Shown: positions 9,071 to 18,629, counted from the stretch's first letter. The stretch: 41,034 nt of DNA from an uncultured Oscillospiraceae bacterium (GCA_910584045.1 CAJTYO010000021.1:1-41034); one strand, 5' to 3'. The notes: generated by a model from the letters alone, not told the origin. Made by a program: numbers and translations.

Positions 9071-9112
9071 AAGCGGCCATGCCCGGCTCACCCCGGGCAT
9101 GGCCGCTTTTTT
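9071..9112 (+). terminator. Intra-operon terminator/attenuator after the binding protein gene
   Basis: Perfect 16-bp stem AAGCGGCCATGCCCGG (9071-9086) and its complement (9093-9108), 6-base loop, followed by TTTT. It lies 10 bp after the binding-protein stop. Partial read-through would give more binding protein than permease, or the stem may protect the upstream mRNA. Confidence 0.9.
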
Positions 9113-9204
9113 GAGACTGTATGCAAAGGCGGGTTCAAACAGTTTCAGCAGATACTGCTTACGCCTGTGCATGCAGCCTTCAAATAAAAATTGGGGGGAA
9201 TATA

Positions 9205-10209
9205 ATGAAAGGCTACCGCAAATATTTCGGGAAAAAGATTCTTTGGTTTGTCATCACCTTTATCATCGCGGTGATCTTGAACTTCGTCTTGCCTCGTCTG
9301 ATGCCCGCCGACCCGGTGGCGGCTATCACTGGTAAGCTGGCTTCCGGCCTGACTGACGCCTCCGCCGTGCAGGAAATCTACAAGCGCTACGAGGAGGAGT
9401 TCGGCACCAACAAATCCATGATTGAGCAGTTCTTCATCTTCTGCGGCAATGCCATTAAGGGCGACTTCGGCACCTCCTTCTCCCAGTATCCCCGTAAGGT
9501 AAGCGACATCATCGGCAGCGCCATCGGCTGGACTGTGGCGCTCCAGCTGCCCGCTATTCTGGTGGGCTGGCTGCTGGGCAACATCCTGGGCGCAGTGGCG
9601 GCCTATATGAAGAAGGGATTCGACAAGGTGCTGCTGCCTGTGTCCCTGTTCATGAGCAACGTTCCCGCCTTCGGTATGGCGGTTATCCTGCTGGTGGTCT
9701 TCGGCGTGACGCTGAAATGGTCGCCCATTGCCGGGGGCTACGCCTACGATATGATCCCAAATATGAGCTGGAAATTCATTGCCTCGGTCATTGAGCACTA
9801 CCAGCTGCCCTTCTGGTCCATCGTGCTTGTGAGCATCGGCGGCCAGGCGGTGGGTATGCGGTCTATGTCCATCTATGAGCTGAACGCAGACTACGTCAAG
9901 TACGCCCGCTTCCTGGGCATCAAGGACCGGAAAATCGTGGGCTATGTGTTCCGCAACGCCATGCTGCCCCAGGTGACCGGCCTTGCCCTGTCCATCGGCA
10001 CCATGATCGGCGGCGCGCTGGTGGCGGAGATCATCTTCTCCTACCCCGGTCTGGGCAGCACCATGTACGCGGCGGTGACGGCGGCGGACTATCCGCTGAT
10101 TTCGGCCACCACGCTGATCATCACCATCATGGTCCTGCTGGCGACCTTCCTGCTGGATATCATCTACGGCTTTATTGATCCTCGTGTCAAGGCCGCGCAG
10201 GTTGACTAA
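9205..10209 (+). CDS. ABC transporter permease, DppB/OppB type
   Basis: 334-residue inner-membrane permease with about six transmembrane helices. The first (about 10-28, WFVITFIIAVILNFVLPRLM) is followed by the LPRLMPADP motif typical of DppB/OppB proteins. The EAA coupling loop is seen around residues 225-245 (NADYVKYARFLGIKDRKIVG), and GGALVAEIIFSYPGLG follows. I chose ATG 9205 because GGGGGGAA sits just upstream and the family N-terminus MKGYRKYFGKK fits; longer in-frame starts lack a ribosome site. It pairs with the next permease and two ATPases, 14 bp apart. Confidence 0.92.
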   Translation: MKGYRKYFGKKILWFVITFIIAVILNFVLPRLMPADPVAAITGKLASGLTDASAVQEIYKRYEEEFGTNKSMIEQFFIFCGNAIKGDFGTSFSQYPRKVSDIIGSAIGWTVALQLPAILVGWLLGNILGAVAAYMKKGFDKVLLPVSLFMSNVPAFGMAVILLVVFGVTLKWSPIAGGYAYDMIPNMSWKFIASVIEHYQLPFWSIVLVSIGGQAVGMRSMSIYELNADYVKYARFLGIKDRKIVGYVFRNAMLPQVTGLALSIGTMIGGALVAEIIFSYPGLGSTMYAAVTAADYPLISATTLIITIMVLLATFLLDIIYGFIDPRVKAAQVD

Positions 10210-10223
10210 GGGAGGGATAGAAC

Positions 10224-11474
10224 ATGAAAAATACATTACGTCAGGTTTTCCATTCATCCAAATTTGTGGGCGGTTTCATCATTTTTGCGCTGATTCTGCT
10301 GACAATGATTATTTACCCGCTCATCAACCCCGGCAATCCCCTGGAGCAGATCGGCGTGGGCACCTTTGCCAAACCGGGCACCTATGTGTCCCTGTACGAC
10401 TCCCTGAGCTCCCCCCTTGAGACCATGCGTCTGCCCGGCGCAGATGACAAACGGTTGGCCAAGAGCCTGTCGGATGAGGACCGGGTGGCCATGGTGGAGT
10501 GGTTCACCGCCATGGATATCAGCGTGGAGGGTCTGGACATCACCGACACGGACGCGATGCTGGATTTGTGGTTCGCCAACTACGATACCAGCGCCAAGCC
10601 CAAGGGGATGACCATGGCCAAGCGCAACTACTACCAGAGACTGAACAACAACCTCCTGGACATCCGCGCCGGGGATACCCTGGTGATCGCCACCAACAAT
10701 GAAGAGACCGGCGAGCTGGAGGAGAAGAGCGCGGTCACGAAGACGGACTATGTGAATATCGGCGAGGTTGCCAACGTGAAGACCCTGCCTCTGGGCACCG
10801 ACAACTTCGGCCGCGACGTACTCAAGCAGCTGGTCTCCGCCTGCGGCACCTCCATCCGCATCGGTCTGGTGGCCGGTCTGGTGGCGACGCTGATCGGCCT
10901 GAGCCTGGGTCTGCTGGCCGGGTACATGGGCGGCATCGCGGACGACCTCATCATGTTTGTCACCAACATTTTCACCGTTATTCCCGGCTTCGTCCTGCTG
11001 ATCCTGATCACCAACTCCGTGGGACAGGAGCAGCGCGGCGCGACATTGGTCGCCGTAGTCATTGGACTGACCAGCTGGACCTGGACCGCCCGCTCGGTGC
11101 GCTCCCAGGTCATCAGCCTTAGAAACCGCGACCACGTCAACCTCTCCAAGCTCTCCGGCCACAGCATGATCCGCATCGTGCTGACGGACATCCTGCCCTA
11201 TATCGCCTCCTATGTGGTCATGGCCTTCATCCTCCAGGTCTCTTCCGGCATCCTGGCTGAGGCGCAGCTGTCCCTGCTGGGCCTGGGTCCCCGGACCACG
11301 ACCACGGCTACCCTGGGCCTGATGATGAACTGGGCGATGCTCTACTCCGCTCACACCAACGGCTCCTGGTGGGCGTACTTCCCTGTCATCCTGACCATCA
11401 CCCTCATCTCGTTCTCTCTGAACCTGATGAACACCGGTCTGGACCAGGTGTTCAACCCCACCCTGAGAGACTAA
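10224..11474 (+). CDS. ABC transporter permease, DppC/OppC type, with large extracytoplasmic insert
   Basis: 416-residue permease, longer than the usual ~300 for DppC. One helix (about 12-32) is followed by a polar segment of about 140 residues (about 45-188) with no membrane stretch, then the standard five-helix permease core. The core begins LGTDNFGRDVLKQLVSACGT, the DppC signature, and carries the EAA loop near residues 295-315 (SLRNRDHVNLSKLSGHSMIR). The inserted segment should face outside and may help dock the binding protein. GGGAGGG precedes the ATG. It is the second permease of the operon. Confidence 0.92.
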   Translation: MKNTLRQVFHSSKFVGGFIIFALILLTMIIYPLINPGNPLEQIGVGTFAKPGTYVSLYDSLSSPLETMRLPGADDKRLAKSLSDEDRVAMVEWFTAMDISVEGLDITDTDAMLDLWFANYDTSAKPKGMTMAKRNYYQRLNNNLLDIRAGDTLVIATNNEETGELEEKSAVTKTDYVNIGEVANVKTLPLGTDNFGRDVLKQLVSACGTSIRIGLVAGLVATLIGLSLGLLAGYMGGIADDLIMFVTNIFTVIPGFVLLILITNSVGQEQRGATLVAVVIGLTSWTWTARSVRSQVISLRNRDHVNLSKLSGHSMIRIVLTDILPYIASYVVMAFILQVSSGILAEAQLSLLGLGPRTTTTATLGLMMNWAMLYSAHTNGSWWAYFPVILTITLISFSLNLMNTGLDQVFNPTLRD

Positions 11475-11484
11475 GGAGGACGCT

Positions 11485-12492
11485 ATGGGAAAGAAAATGC
11501 TGGAGGTCAAGAACCTCAAAACGAAATACGTCACCCGCTTTCACGAGGACGTGTACGCCGTGGACGGCGTCACCTTCTCCATTGAGGAGGGCAAATCCCT
11601 GGGCATCGCCGGCGAGTCCGGCTGCGGCAAGTCTACCCTGGCCCTGTCCATGATGGGCTATTACTTCCCGCCTCTGCACTACATGAGCGGCGACATCATC
11701 ATCGACGGCACCAACATCTCCGGGATGAAGCCCGACGACGTGCGAAAGACCATCCTGGGCACGGAGATTGCCTACATCCCCCAGGCCGCCATGAACGCCC
11801 TGAACCCCACCCAGAAGATCATCCGCTTCGTGGAGGACGTGATCCGCGCCCACGATCCCAAAGCCGACAAGAAGGAAATCCGGGAGCGGGCACAGGCTCG
11901 CTTCGCCGAGCTGGGCCTGCCCAAGGAGGTGCTGGAAAAGCACGCCGTAGAGCTCTCCGGCGGCATGAAACAGCGCACGGTCATCGCCGTGTCCACCATT
12001 CTCTCCCCCAAGGTGCTGATTGCCGATGAACCCTCCAGCGCCCTGGACGTGACCAGTCAGAAAATGGTCATCAAAATGATGCGTGAGCTGATGGAGAAGG
12101 GGTACATCAAGTCCATGCTGTTCATCACCCACGAGCTTCCCCTACTGTACAACGTCACCGACGACATCATGGTCATGTATGCCGGCCAGATCGTGGAGCG
12201 CGGCAGCGCCAAGGAGATGGTCTTCGACCCCACCCACCCCTATTCTCACGGCTTGATGGGCTCCATCCTGGTCCCCGAGGAGGGCACCAGGGGCCACAAG
12301 CTGGCCGCCATTCCCGGTACGCCCCCCAACCTGAAGAAGCCGCCGGACGGCTGCCGCTTTGCCGAGCGGTGCAAATACGCGAGGCACGAGTGCCGTTACA
12401 GCCAGGTCCCCGAGAAGGAGTTCGGTGAGGGCCGTATGTACCGCTGCATGATGGGACTTGACGAGCTGAAGGAGGTGTACAGCCATGAGTGA
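11485..12492 (+). CDS. ABC transporter ATPase, DppD/OppD type
   Basis: 335-residue cytoplasmic ATPase that energises the importer. Walker A GESGCGKST (residues 43-51), signature LSGGM (157-161), Walker B VLIADEPSSALD (about 177-188) and the switch histidine in ITHELP are all present. The C-terminal oligopeptide-transporter extension contains a Cys cluster (GCRFAERCKYARHEC, about 288-302), which in this family often ligates an iron-sulfur cluster. GGAGG precedes the ATG. It overlaps the next ATPase gene by 8 bases, so the two are translationally coupled and probably form the heterodimer. Confidence 0.93.
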   Translation: MGKKMLEVKNLKTKYVTRFHEDVYAVDGVTFSIEEGKSLGIAGESGCGKSTLALSMMGYYFPPLHYMSGDIIIDGTNISGMKPDDVRKTILGTEIAYIPQAAMNALNPTQKIIRFVEDVIRAHDPKADKKEIRERAQARFAELGLPKEVLEKHAVELSGGMKQRTVIAVSTILSPKVLIADEPSSALDVTSQKMVIKMMRELMEKGYIKSMLFITHELPLLYNVTDDIMVMYAGQIVERGSAKEMVFDPTHPYSHGLMGSILVPEEGTRGHKLAAIPGTPPNLKKPPDGCRFAERCKYARHECRYSQVPEKEFGEGRMYRCMMGLDELKEVYSHE

Positions 12493-13339
12493 GACCATGA
12501 GGAGCAAGGATTTCAGCAAAGCCCCCCTGTGCCTGTCCGGCCGGGGTGTGACCAAGGTGTTCGGCCTGGGCGACAAGAAAACCGTGGCCGTAGACCACGT
12601 GGACTTCGACTTCCACGAGGGGGAGTTCGTCTCCATCGTGGGCGAGTCCGGCTCCGGTAAGACCACCCTGTCCAAGATGCTCCTGGGCCTGAGCAACCAG
12701 ACCGCCGGGGAGATCCTCTTCCAGGGCAAGACCCGGGACATCTCCAGCGGCGCCAAGCGCAAGGAGTACTGGAAGGGCATCCAGGCCATTTTCCAGGACC
12801 CCTTCGCCTCTTTTAACACCTTCAACAAGATCGACACCGTGCTGCTGGACTGCATCAACATGCGCGGCGGCAAGAACCTGTCCAAAAAGGAGAAGTTCGA
12901 CATGATGACGGAGGCCTGTTCCTTCGTCAATCTGAAGTTCGCCGAACTGACCAACAAGTACCCCTTCGAACTGTCCGGCGGCCAGATGCAGCGCCTGATG
13001 ATCGCCCGCATCTTCCTGCTCAAGCCCAAGATCCTGCTGGCCGACGAGCCCACCAGCATGGTGGACGCCTGTTCCCGGGCCACCATTCTGGATATGCTGC
13101 TCCAGCTGCGGGACGAGGTTGGCATGACCATCATCTTCATCACCCACGACATCGGTCTGGCTTACTACATCTCCGACACCGTCTATATCATGGAGCACGG
13201 CAAATTCGTGGAGTACGGCAAGGCGGACGAGGTCATCCTCGCCCCCAAGGCCGCCTACACCAAGCGCCTGATCAGCGACGTGCCCAAGATCCACGAGGAG
13301 TGGGATCTGAGCACCGTGGATGAGCTGAGCGTAGGCTGA
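12485..13339 (+). CDS. ABC transporter ATPase, DppF/OppF type (short)
   Basis: 284-residue partner ATPase. Walker A GESGSGKTT (53-61), LSGGQ (163-167), Walker B ILLADEPTSMVD and ITHD are intact. It stops at DVPKIHEEWDL and lacks the Cys-containing C-terminal extension found in its partner and in most DppF proteins. A second ATG 12 bases downstream is a possible alternative start; GGAGGTG upstream favours 12485. It is the last gene of the importer block, and an AT-rich foreign-looking stretch follows directly. Confidence 0.92.
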   Translation: MSETMRSKDFSKAPLCLSGRGVTKVFGLGDKKTVAVDHVDFDFHEGEFVSIVGESGSGKTTLSKMLLGLSNQTAGEILFQGKTRDISSGAKRKEYWKGIQAIFQDPFASFNTFNKIDTVLLDCINMRGGKNLSKKEKFDMMTEACSFVNLKFAELTNKYPFELSGGQMQRLMIARIFLLKPKILLADEPTSMVDACSRATILDMLLQLRDEVGMTIIFITHDIGLAYYISDTVYIMEHGKFVEYGKADEVILAPKAAYTKRLISDVPKIHEEWDLSTVDELSVG

Positions 13340-13364
13340 CCCTTCCTTAGTTGAATGAGTTGTA

Positions 13365-13529
13365 ACACTTGGCAGCTCATATCGAGACCAGCCTTCGGGG
13401 ACTCGTGTATGCTATAGAGTTGAACTCTACACAAGTGGCGTAGGCATCGGTGACGGTCCTGCTTATTTGGCTGATATTGAGATTGCCTTTAACGCAAGCA
13501 CTTTTGAAAGTACTACTGCATGGGTTTGA
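13365..13529 (+). pseudogene. Possible remnant coding stretch in AT-rich patch
   Basis: An open stretch of about 54 codons ends at TGA 13527-13529, with sensible composition (ELYTSGVGIGDGPAYLADIE) but no ATG start or ribosome site. Base composition is clearly more AT-rich than the flanking genes. It may be the 3' end of a decayed gene brought in with the next small ORF, or noise. I do not recognise a family. Confidence 0.25.
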
Positions 13530-13816
13530 TAAGCAGTGCATCATGCTATCTGATAGGGGGGATTTGGGTGCATTGGAATAATTTCCGTTTACTGGACCCT
13601 GTAGCCCATGACCAAAAATGGAAAACCACGGTTAAGCCTAATTTTTCGACCTTGCTCATAGCCATACTAATTGTCATTCCGATTGCGTTTTGCAAACCCA
13701 TTTTATTGCTGGCCGTAGTTCCAGCGTTTGGGCTTATCGGATTCCTTTGGTATCGGCTTGCGAATCGAACATTGAAGAAAATGAACGCAGATAAAGAATC
13801 AAGCAACGATGAGTAA
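13520..13816 (+). CDS. Small predicted membrane protein of unknown function
   Basis: 98 residues, not recognised. Two hydrophobic segments (about 43-58 and 61-78: NFSTLLIAILIVIPIAFC, then ILLLAVVPAFGLIGFLWY) suggest a two-helix membrane protein, with a charged tail (NRTLKKMNADKESSNDE). The start is uncertain: ATG 13520 lacks a ribosome site, while GTG 13568 has GGGGGG seven bases upstream and would give 82 residues. Composition is AT-rich and codon use (many ATA, AAT, TTT) differs from the high-GC neighbours. This points to horizontal transfer or a degraded insertion between the importer and the GH3 gene. Confidence 0.5.
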   Translation: MGLISSASCYLIGGIWVHWNNFRLLDPVAHDQKWKTTVKPNFSTLLIAILIVIPIAFCKPILLLAVVPAFGLIGFLWYRLANRTLKKMNADKESSNDE

Positions 13817-13858
13817 CATACTCACACTATTGGTTTTTGAAGATGGAGGATAATTTCT

Positions 13859-16129
13859 ATGGACGTAAAAGCCCTTGTAGCCCAGATGACCCTGGAGGAG
13901 AAGGCCGGTCTGTGCTCCGGTCTGGATTTCTGGCACACCAAGCCGGTGGAGCGCCTGGGCGTTCCCTCCGTCATGGTCAGCGACGGCCCCCACGGCCTGC
14001 GCAAGCAGGATGACAAAGTGGATCACCTGGGCGTCAACGACAGCATTAAGGCAGTCTGTATGCCCGCCGCCTGCGCCACCGCCGCCTCCTTTGACCGGGA
14101 CCTCATCGGCCGGATGGGCCAGGCCATCGGCGACAGCTGCCAGCACGAGAAGCTGGGCGTGGTGCTGGGCCCCGCGGTGAACATCAAGCGCTCCCCCCTG
14201 TGCGGACGGAATTTCGAGTATTTCTCCGAGGACCCCTATCTGGCCGGCGAGATGTCCGCCGCCTACATAAGCGGCGTGCAGAGCAAAAACGTGGGCACCT
14301 CCATCAAGCACTTTGCCGCCAACAATCAGGAGCACCGGCGTATGAGCTCCAGCTCCAACGCCGACGAGCGGACCCTGCGGGAGATCTATTTCCCCGCCTT
14401 TGAGATCTCTGTACGAAAGGCCCAGCCCTGGACGGTGATGTGCTCCTATAACCGCCTCAATGGAACCTACGCCTCCGAGCACCCCTGGCTTTTGACTGAC
14501 GTGCTGCGCAAGGAGTGGGGGTTCGAGGGCTATGTGATGAGCGACTGGGGCGCAGTCAGCGACCGGCCGGCCGGCGTGGCCGCCGGACTGGACCTGGAGA
14601 TGCCCGGCTCCCGCGGGATCAACGACCGGAAGATTGTTGCCGCCGTCAAATCCGGCGAGCTGGACGAGAAAGCGGTGGATCTGGCCTGTGAGCGCATCCT
14701 GACCATCAACTACCGTTACCTGGAGAACGCCAAACCCGAGACCCCTTGGGATCAGGAGGCGGATCACCAGTTCTCCGCCCAAATTGCCGGGGAGTGCATG
14801 GTGCTGCTGAAAAACGACGGCGTGCTGCCCCTGGATAAGGGGACGAATGCCGCTTTCATCGGCGAATTCGCCGCGAAGCCCCGGTTCCAGGGCGGCGGCA
14901 GCTCCCACATCAACTGCTTCAAGACCACCTCTGCCCTGGAGGCGGCAAAGGAGCAGGGGCTCTCCGTGACGTATGCTCAGGGCTACAGCGCCGCCGAGGA
15001 CCAGGCCACCGATGAGATGATTGCCCAGGCCGTTGAGGCTGCCAGGGCCGCCAAGGTGGCGGTGGTGTTCGCGGGATTGCCCGACGCATACGAGTCTGAG
15101 GGCTATGACCGCCGCCACATGGCCATGCCTGTCTGCCAGAACCGGCTGATCGAGGCTGTGGCTGAGGCCAACCCCAACACCGTGGTGGTGCTGCACAACG
15201 GCTCTCCGGTGGAGATGCCCTGGCTGGGCAAGGTCCGGGCGGTGCTGGAGGCCTACCTGGGCGGCCAGGCGGTGGGTATCGCCGCCGTGCGGGTGCTCTA
15301 CGGCGATGTGAACCCCTCCGGCCATCTGGCGGAGACCTTCCCCGTGAAGCTGGCCGACAATCCCTCCCACCTCTTCTACGGCGGCGAGGGCAACGAGGCC
15401 GACTACCGGGAGGGCGTGTTCGTTGGCTACCGCTACTACGACAAGAAGGAGATGGAGGTCCTCTTCCCCTTCGGCCACGGACTGAGCTACACCACCTTCG
15501 CTCTGTCTGACCTGCGTCTGAGCGCGGATAAGATCACCGACCAGGAGACCCTGACAGCCACCGTAAAGGTGACCAATACCGGCAGCCGCCCCGGCAAGAC
15601 CGTGGTGCAGCTGTATGTGGGCGACAAGGAGAGTACCGTGCTCCGCCCCGTCCGGGAGCTGAAGGGCTTTGAGAAGGTGGAGCTCCAGCCCGGCGAGAGC
15701 AGGGACGTAACCTTTGCGCTGGATAAGCGGGCCTTCGCCTATTGGAACACTCAGATTCACGACTGGCATGTGGAGACCGGTGCGTTCACCGTTGAGGCGG
15801 GTCTGTCCTCCCGCGATCTTCAGGCCTCCGCCGAGGTGACTGTGGAGTCCACCGTGGAGCTGCCCCGGCACTATACTGCCGACAGCATCTTCATGGACAT
15901 CATGGCCGACCCAAAGGCAGCCAAGGCCATCGAACCCATGCTGGCGGGCATCCGGAAGGCTTTCGCCCCCAACGCGGAGGAGAATAGCGAGGTGGCCGAG
16001 GCGGCGGTGAGCAGCGATATGAGCATGGCCATGCTGCAATACATGCCGCTGCGGGGTCTGCTGAGCTTCTCCCCGGATACAGTGACGGACAGCACCATGG
16101 AGGAGCTTCTCAATGCGCTGAACGGCTGA
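13859..16129 (+). CDS. Glycoside hydrolase family 3 beta-glucosidase
   Basis: 756-residue retaining GH3 enzyme expected to release glucose from cellobiose and other beta-glucosides (EC 3.2.1.21). No signal peptide, so cytoplasmic. It has the N-terminal (alpha/beta)8 domain with the KHFAANNQE motif (Lys150-His151) and nucleophile Asp229 in GYVMSDWGAV, then the alpha/beta sandwich with the likely acid/base Glu518 in YREGVFVGYRYYD. A fibronectin-III-like C-terminal domain (about 550-640: TVKVTNTGSRPGKTVVQLYV) follows, plus a helical tail of about 100 residues. GGAGG lies upstream of the ATG. It heads a three-gene set with the GH94 and GH1 enzymes. Confidence 0.93.
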   Translation: MDVKALVAQMTLEEKAGLCSGLDFWHTKPVERLGVPSVMVSDGPHGLRKQDDKVDHLGVNDSIKAVCMPAACATAASFDRDLIGRMGQAIGDSCQHEKLGVVLGPAVNIKRSPLCGRNFEYFSEDPYLAGEMSAAYISGVQSKNVGTSIKHFAANNQEHRRMSSSSNADERTLREIYFPAFEISVRKAQPWTVMCSYNRLNGTYASEHPWLLTDVLRKEWGFEGYVMSDWGAVSDRPAGVAAGLDLEMPGSRGINDRKIVAAVKSGELDEKAVDLACERILTINYRYLENAKPETPWDQEADHQFSAQIAGECMVLLKNDGVLPLDKGTNAAFIGEFAAKPRFQGGGSSHINCFKTTSALEAAKEQGLSVTYAQGYSAAEDQATDEMIAQAVEAARAAKVAVVFAGLPDAYESEGYDRRHMAMPVCQNRLIEAVAEANPNTVVVLHNGSPVEMPWLGKVRAVLEAYLGGQAVGIAAVRVLYGDVNPSGHLAETFPVKLADNPSHLFYGGEGNEADYREGVFVGYRYYDKKEMEVLFPFGHGLSYTTFALSDLRLSADKITDQETLTATVKVTNTGSRPGKTVVQLYVGDKESTVLRPVRELKGFEKVELQPGESRDVTFALDKRAFAYWNTQIHDWHVETGAFTVEAGLSSRDLQASAEVTVESTVELPRHYTADSIFMDIMADPKAAKAIEPMLAGIRKAFAPNAEENSEVAEAAVSSDMSMAMLQYMPLRGLLSFSPDTVTDSTMEELLNALNG

Positions 16130-16211
16130 TTCAGGCAACACGGCTTGTATGGGGGTCCCATGCAAATGGCGGCCCCCTCTTTTCAGACCCTTTTTAGGAG
16201 GAGAACGAGCC

Positions 16212-18629
16212 ATGCAATATGGTTTTTTTGACAACAGCAAGCGGGAATACGTGATCGAAACCCCCGCCACACCTCTGCCCTGGATCAATTACCTGGGCAG
16301 CCAGGAGTTCTTTTCTCTCATCAGCAACACCGCCGGGGGTTACTGCTTCTATCGGGACGCCAAGCTCCAGCGGCTGCTGCGCTACCGGTACAACAACGTA
16401 CCGGCGGATGTGGGCGGACGGTTTTTCTATATCAAGGAGGATGAGGGCCCGGTGTGGAGCCCCACCTTCCACCCAGCGGACGCGGCCCTGGACCGCTACC
16501 GCTGCCGCCACGGCATGGGCTACACCGTGTTCGAAACAGCCAAGGACGGGCTGGCGGCAGAGTTGACCTTCTTCGTGCCCATCGGTGAGAACTGCGAGGT
16601 CCAGCGGGTGGCAGTGCGCAACGAGTCCAAGCTGGCCAAGGCATTCCGGCTCACCGCCGCCGTGGAGTGGTGCCTGTGGAACGCAGTGGACGACTCCACC
16701 AACTTCCAGCGGAATCTGAATATCGGCGAGGTGGAGAAGGAGGACAGCATCCTCTACCACACCACCGAGTACCGGGAGCGGCGGGACCACTACGCCTACT
16801 ACGGAGTGAACGCCCCTATCGCAGGATATGACACCGACCGAGACAGCTTCCTGGGACAGTTTGGCACCTTTGCCGCCCCCCAGGCGGTGGTGAAGGGCAA
16901 AACCGGGGACTTCCTGGTCCATGGCGGCGCGCCCATGGCAGGACTAGCCCTGGATGTGACCCTGGCCCCCGGCGAGGAGGTCTGTTATATCTTCGTCCTG
17001 GGCTACGGCAAAAATCCCCGGGATCAGAAGTTCCTGGCACCCGGCGTGGTGCGGAAAGACGATGCTCGCCGGGTGATGGAGCGCTTCGTCCAGAACCGGG
17101 GGGTGGAGGAGGCCCTGACGGAGCTCCACAGCTATTGGGAGGACCTGCTGGGCAACTACCGGCTGACCTGCGAGGACGAGAAACTGGAGACCATGGTGAA
17201 CACCTGGCACCAGTACCAATGTATGGTCACTTTTAACATGAGCCGGTCCGCCAGCTTCTATGAATCCGGCACGGGCCGGGGCATGGGCTTCAGGGACAGC
17301 TGCCAGGATCTGCTTGGCTTCGTCCACATCGCCCCGGAGCGAGCCCAGGAGCGGATCATCGACATCGCCTCCATCCAGTGGCCTGACGGGTCCACCTATC
17401 ACCAGTACCAGCCCCTGACCAAGCGGGGCAACAGCGACGTGGGCAGCGGCTTTAATGACGATCCTCTGTGGCTGGTGGCCTGCACCTACGCCTACATCTC
17501 CGAGACGGGAGACTGGTCCATTCTGGACCATCCCACCCCCTTCGACAACGCCCCCGGGTCCGAGGCGCCGCTGATGGAGCACCTGCGCCGGAGCGTACGC
17601 TATATCATGACCCACCTGGGTCCTCATGGCCTGCCACTGATCGGCCGGGCGGACTGGAACGACTGCCTGAACCTCAACTGCTTCTCCGAGGAACCGGGGG
17701 AGAGCTTCCAGACCACGGGCCCCAGCGAGGGACCTGTGGCCGAGAGCGTATTCATCGGCGGTATGTTCGTGCTGTATGGACGGCAGTACGCCGCCCTGTG
17801 CCGGAGACAGGGGCTGGACGAGGAGGCCGCCGGGGTAGAAGCGGCCGTTAAGGCCATGGAGGCTGCGGTCAAGGGCCCCGGGTGGGACGGCGCGTGGTTT
17901 GTTCGGGCCTATGACGCCTACTCCACCCCCGTGGGCAGCAGCGCCTGCTCCGAGGGACAGATCTACATCGAACCCCAGGGCATGTGCGTCATGGCGGGCA
18001 TCGGTCTGGACGACGGCAAGGCGGTGAAGGCCCTGGATTCCGTGCGGGAGCGGCTGCTGGGCCAGTACGGCGTGGAGCTGCTGGCCCCGTGCTACACCGT
18101 GTACCACAAGGAGCTGGGGGAGATCTCCAGCTATCCGCCGGGCTATAAGGAAAACGGGTCCATCTTCTGCCACAACAACCCCTGGATCAGTATCGCTGAA
18201 ACCGTGGCGGGCCGTGGAGACAACGCCTTTGACATCTACCGCCGGACCTGCCCCATCTATCAGGAGGCGCACAGCGAGGTGCGGCGGGTGGAGCCCTACG
18301 TATACGCCCAGACGGTTGCGGCACGGGCCTCCTTCCACGAGGGCGCGGCCCGAAACAGTTGGCTGACCGGCACCGCTGCCTGGACCTTTGTGAATATCAG
18401 CCAGTACATTCTCGGCGTCAAGCCCACCCCCGAGGGGCTGACCATTGATCCCTGCCTGCCCGCCTCCCTGGAGGCATATTCGGTGGAGCGTCGCTATCGC
18501 GGGGCGCTCTATCACATCCATGTCCGGCAGACAGGTACCCAATCTCTAACCGTGGACGGAGCGCCGGTGCAGGGAAAGCTGATCCCTGACGTCGGAAAGA
18601 ACGAATATTATGTGGAGGTAACCGTATGA
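16212..18629 (+). CDS. GH94 cellobiose phosphorylase
   Basis: 805-residue phosphorylase that splits cellobiose with phosphate into glucose 1-phosphate and glucose (EC 2.4.1.20), saving one ATP per disaccharide. From memory it aligns end to end with clostridial cellobiose phosphorylases: MQYGFFDNSKREYVIETPAT at the start, NYLGSQEFFSLISNTAGGYC, FNMSRSASFYESGTGRGMGF, then the catalytic RADWNDCLN with general acid Asp484, and EISSYPPGYKENGSIFCHNN near the C-terminus. I start at ATG 16212, which has AGGAGGAGAACGAGCC just upstream. The stop overlaps the GH1 start (ATGA), so the two are translationally coupled. A related beta-1,4 disaccharide specificity is possible but less likely. Confidence 0.94.
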   Translation: MQYGFFDNSKREYVIETPATPLPWINYLGSQEFFSLISNTAGGYCFYRDAKLQRLLRYRYNNVPADVGGRFFYIKEDEGPVWSPTFHPADAALDRYRCRHGMGYTVFETAKDGLAAELTFFVPIGENCEVQRVAVRNESKLAKAFRLTAAVEWCLWNAVDDSTNFQRNLNIGEVEKEDSILYHTTEYRERRDHYAYYGVNAPIAGYDTDRDSFLGQFGTFAAPQAVVKGKTGDFLVHGGAPMAGLALDVTLAPGEEVCYIFVLGYGKNPRDQKFLAPGVVRKDDARRVMERFVQNRGVEEALTELHSYWEDLLGNYRLTCEDEKLETMVNTWHQYQCMVTFNMSRSASFYESGTGRGMGFRDSCQDLLGFVHIAPERAQERIIDIASIQWPDGSTYHQYQPLTKRGNSDVGSGFNDDPLWLVACTYAYISETGDWSILDHPTPFDNAPGSEAPLMEHLRRSVRYIMTHLGPHGLPLIGRADWNDCLNLNCFSEEPGESFQTTGPSEGPVAESVFIGGMFVLYGRQYAALCRRQGLDEEAAGVEAAVKAMEAAVKGPGWDGAWFVRAYDAYSTPVGSSACSEGQIYIEPQGMCVMAGIGLDDGKAVKALDSVRERLLGQYGVELLAPCYTVYHKELGEISSYPPGYKENGSIFCHNNPWISIAETVAGRGDNAFDIYRRTCPIYQEAHSEVRRVEPYVYAQTVAARASFHEGAARNSWLTGTAAWTFVNISQYILGVKPTPEGLTIDPCLPASLEAYSVERRYRGALYHIHVRQTGTQSLTVDGAPVQGKLIPDVGKNEYYVEVTV

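Noticed and set aside
16149..16211. Upstream in-frame start of the GH94 gene
   Set aside because: ATG 16212 has AGGAGGAG directly upstream and gives the exact N-terminus of known cellobiose phosphorylases.
13799..16288. Very long open frame opposite the GH3 gene (over 800 codons on the minus strand)
   Set aside because: It is an antisense shadow of a high-GC coding region. Its translation is low-complexity and matches no family, while the plus-strand GH3 has full catalytic motifs.
16944..18542. Long minus-strand frame opposite the GH94 gene
   Set aside because: Shadow frame. GH94 on the plus strand has complete family motifs and a ribosome site.
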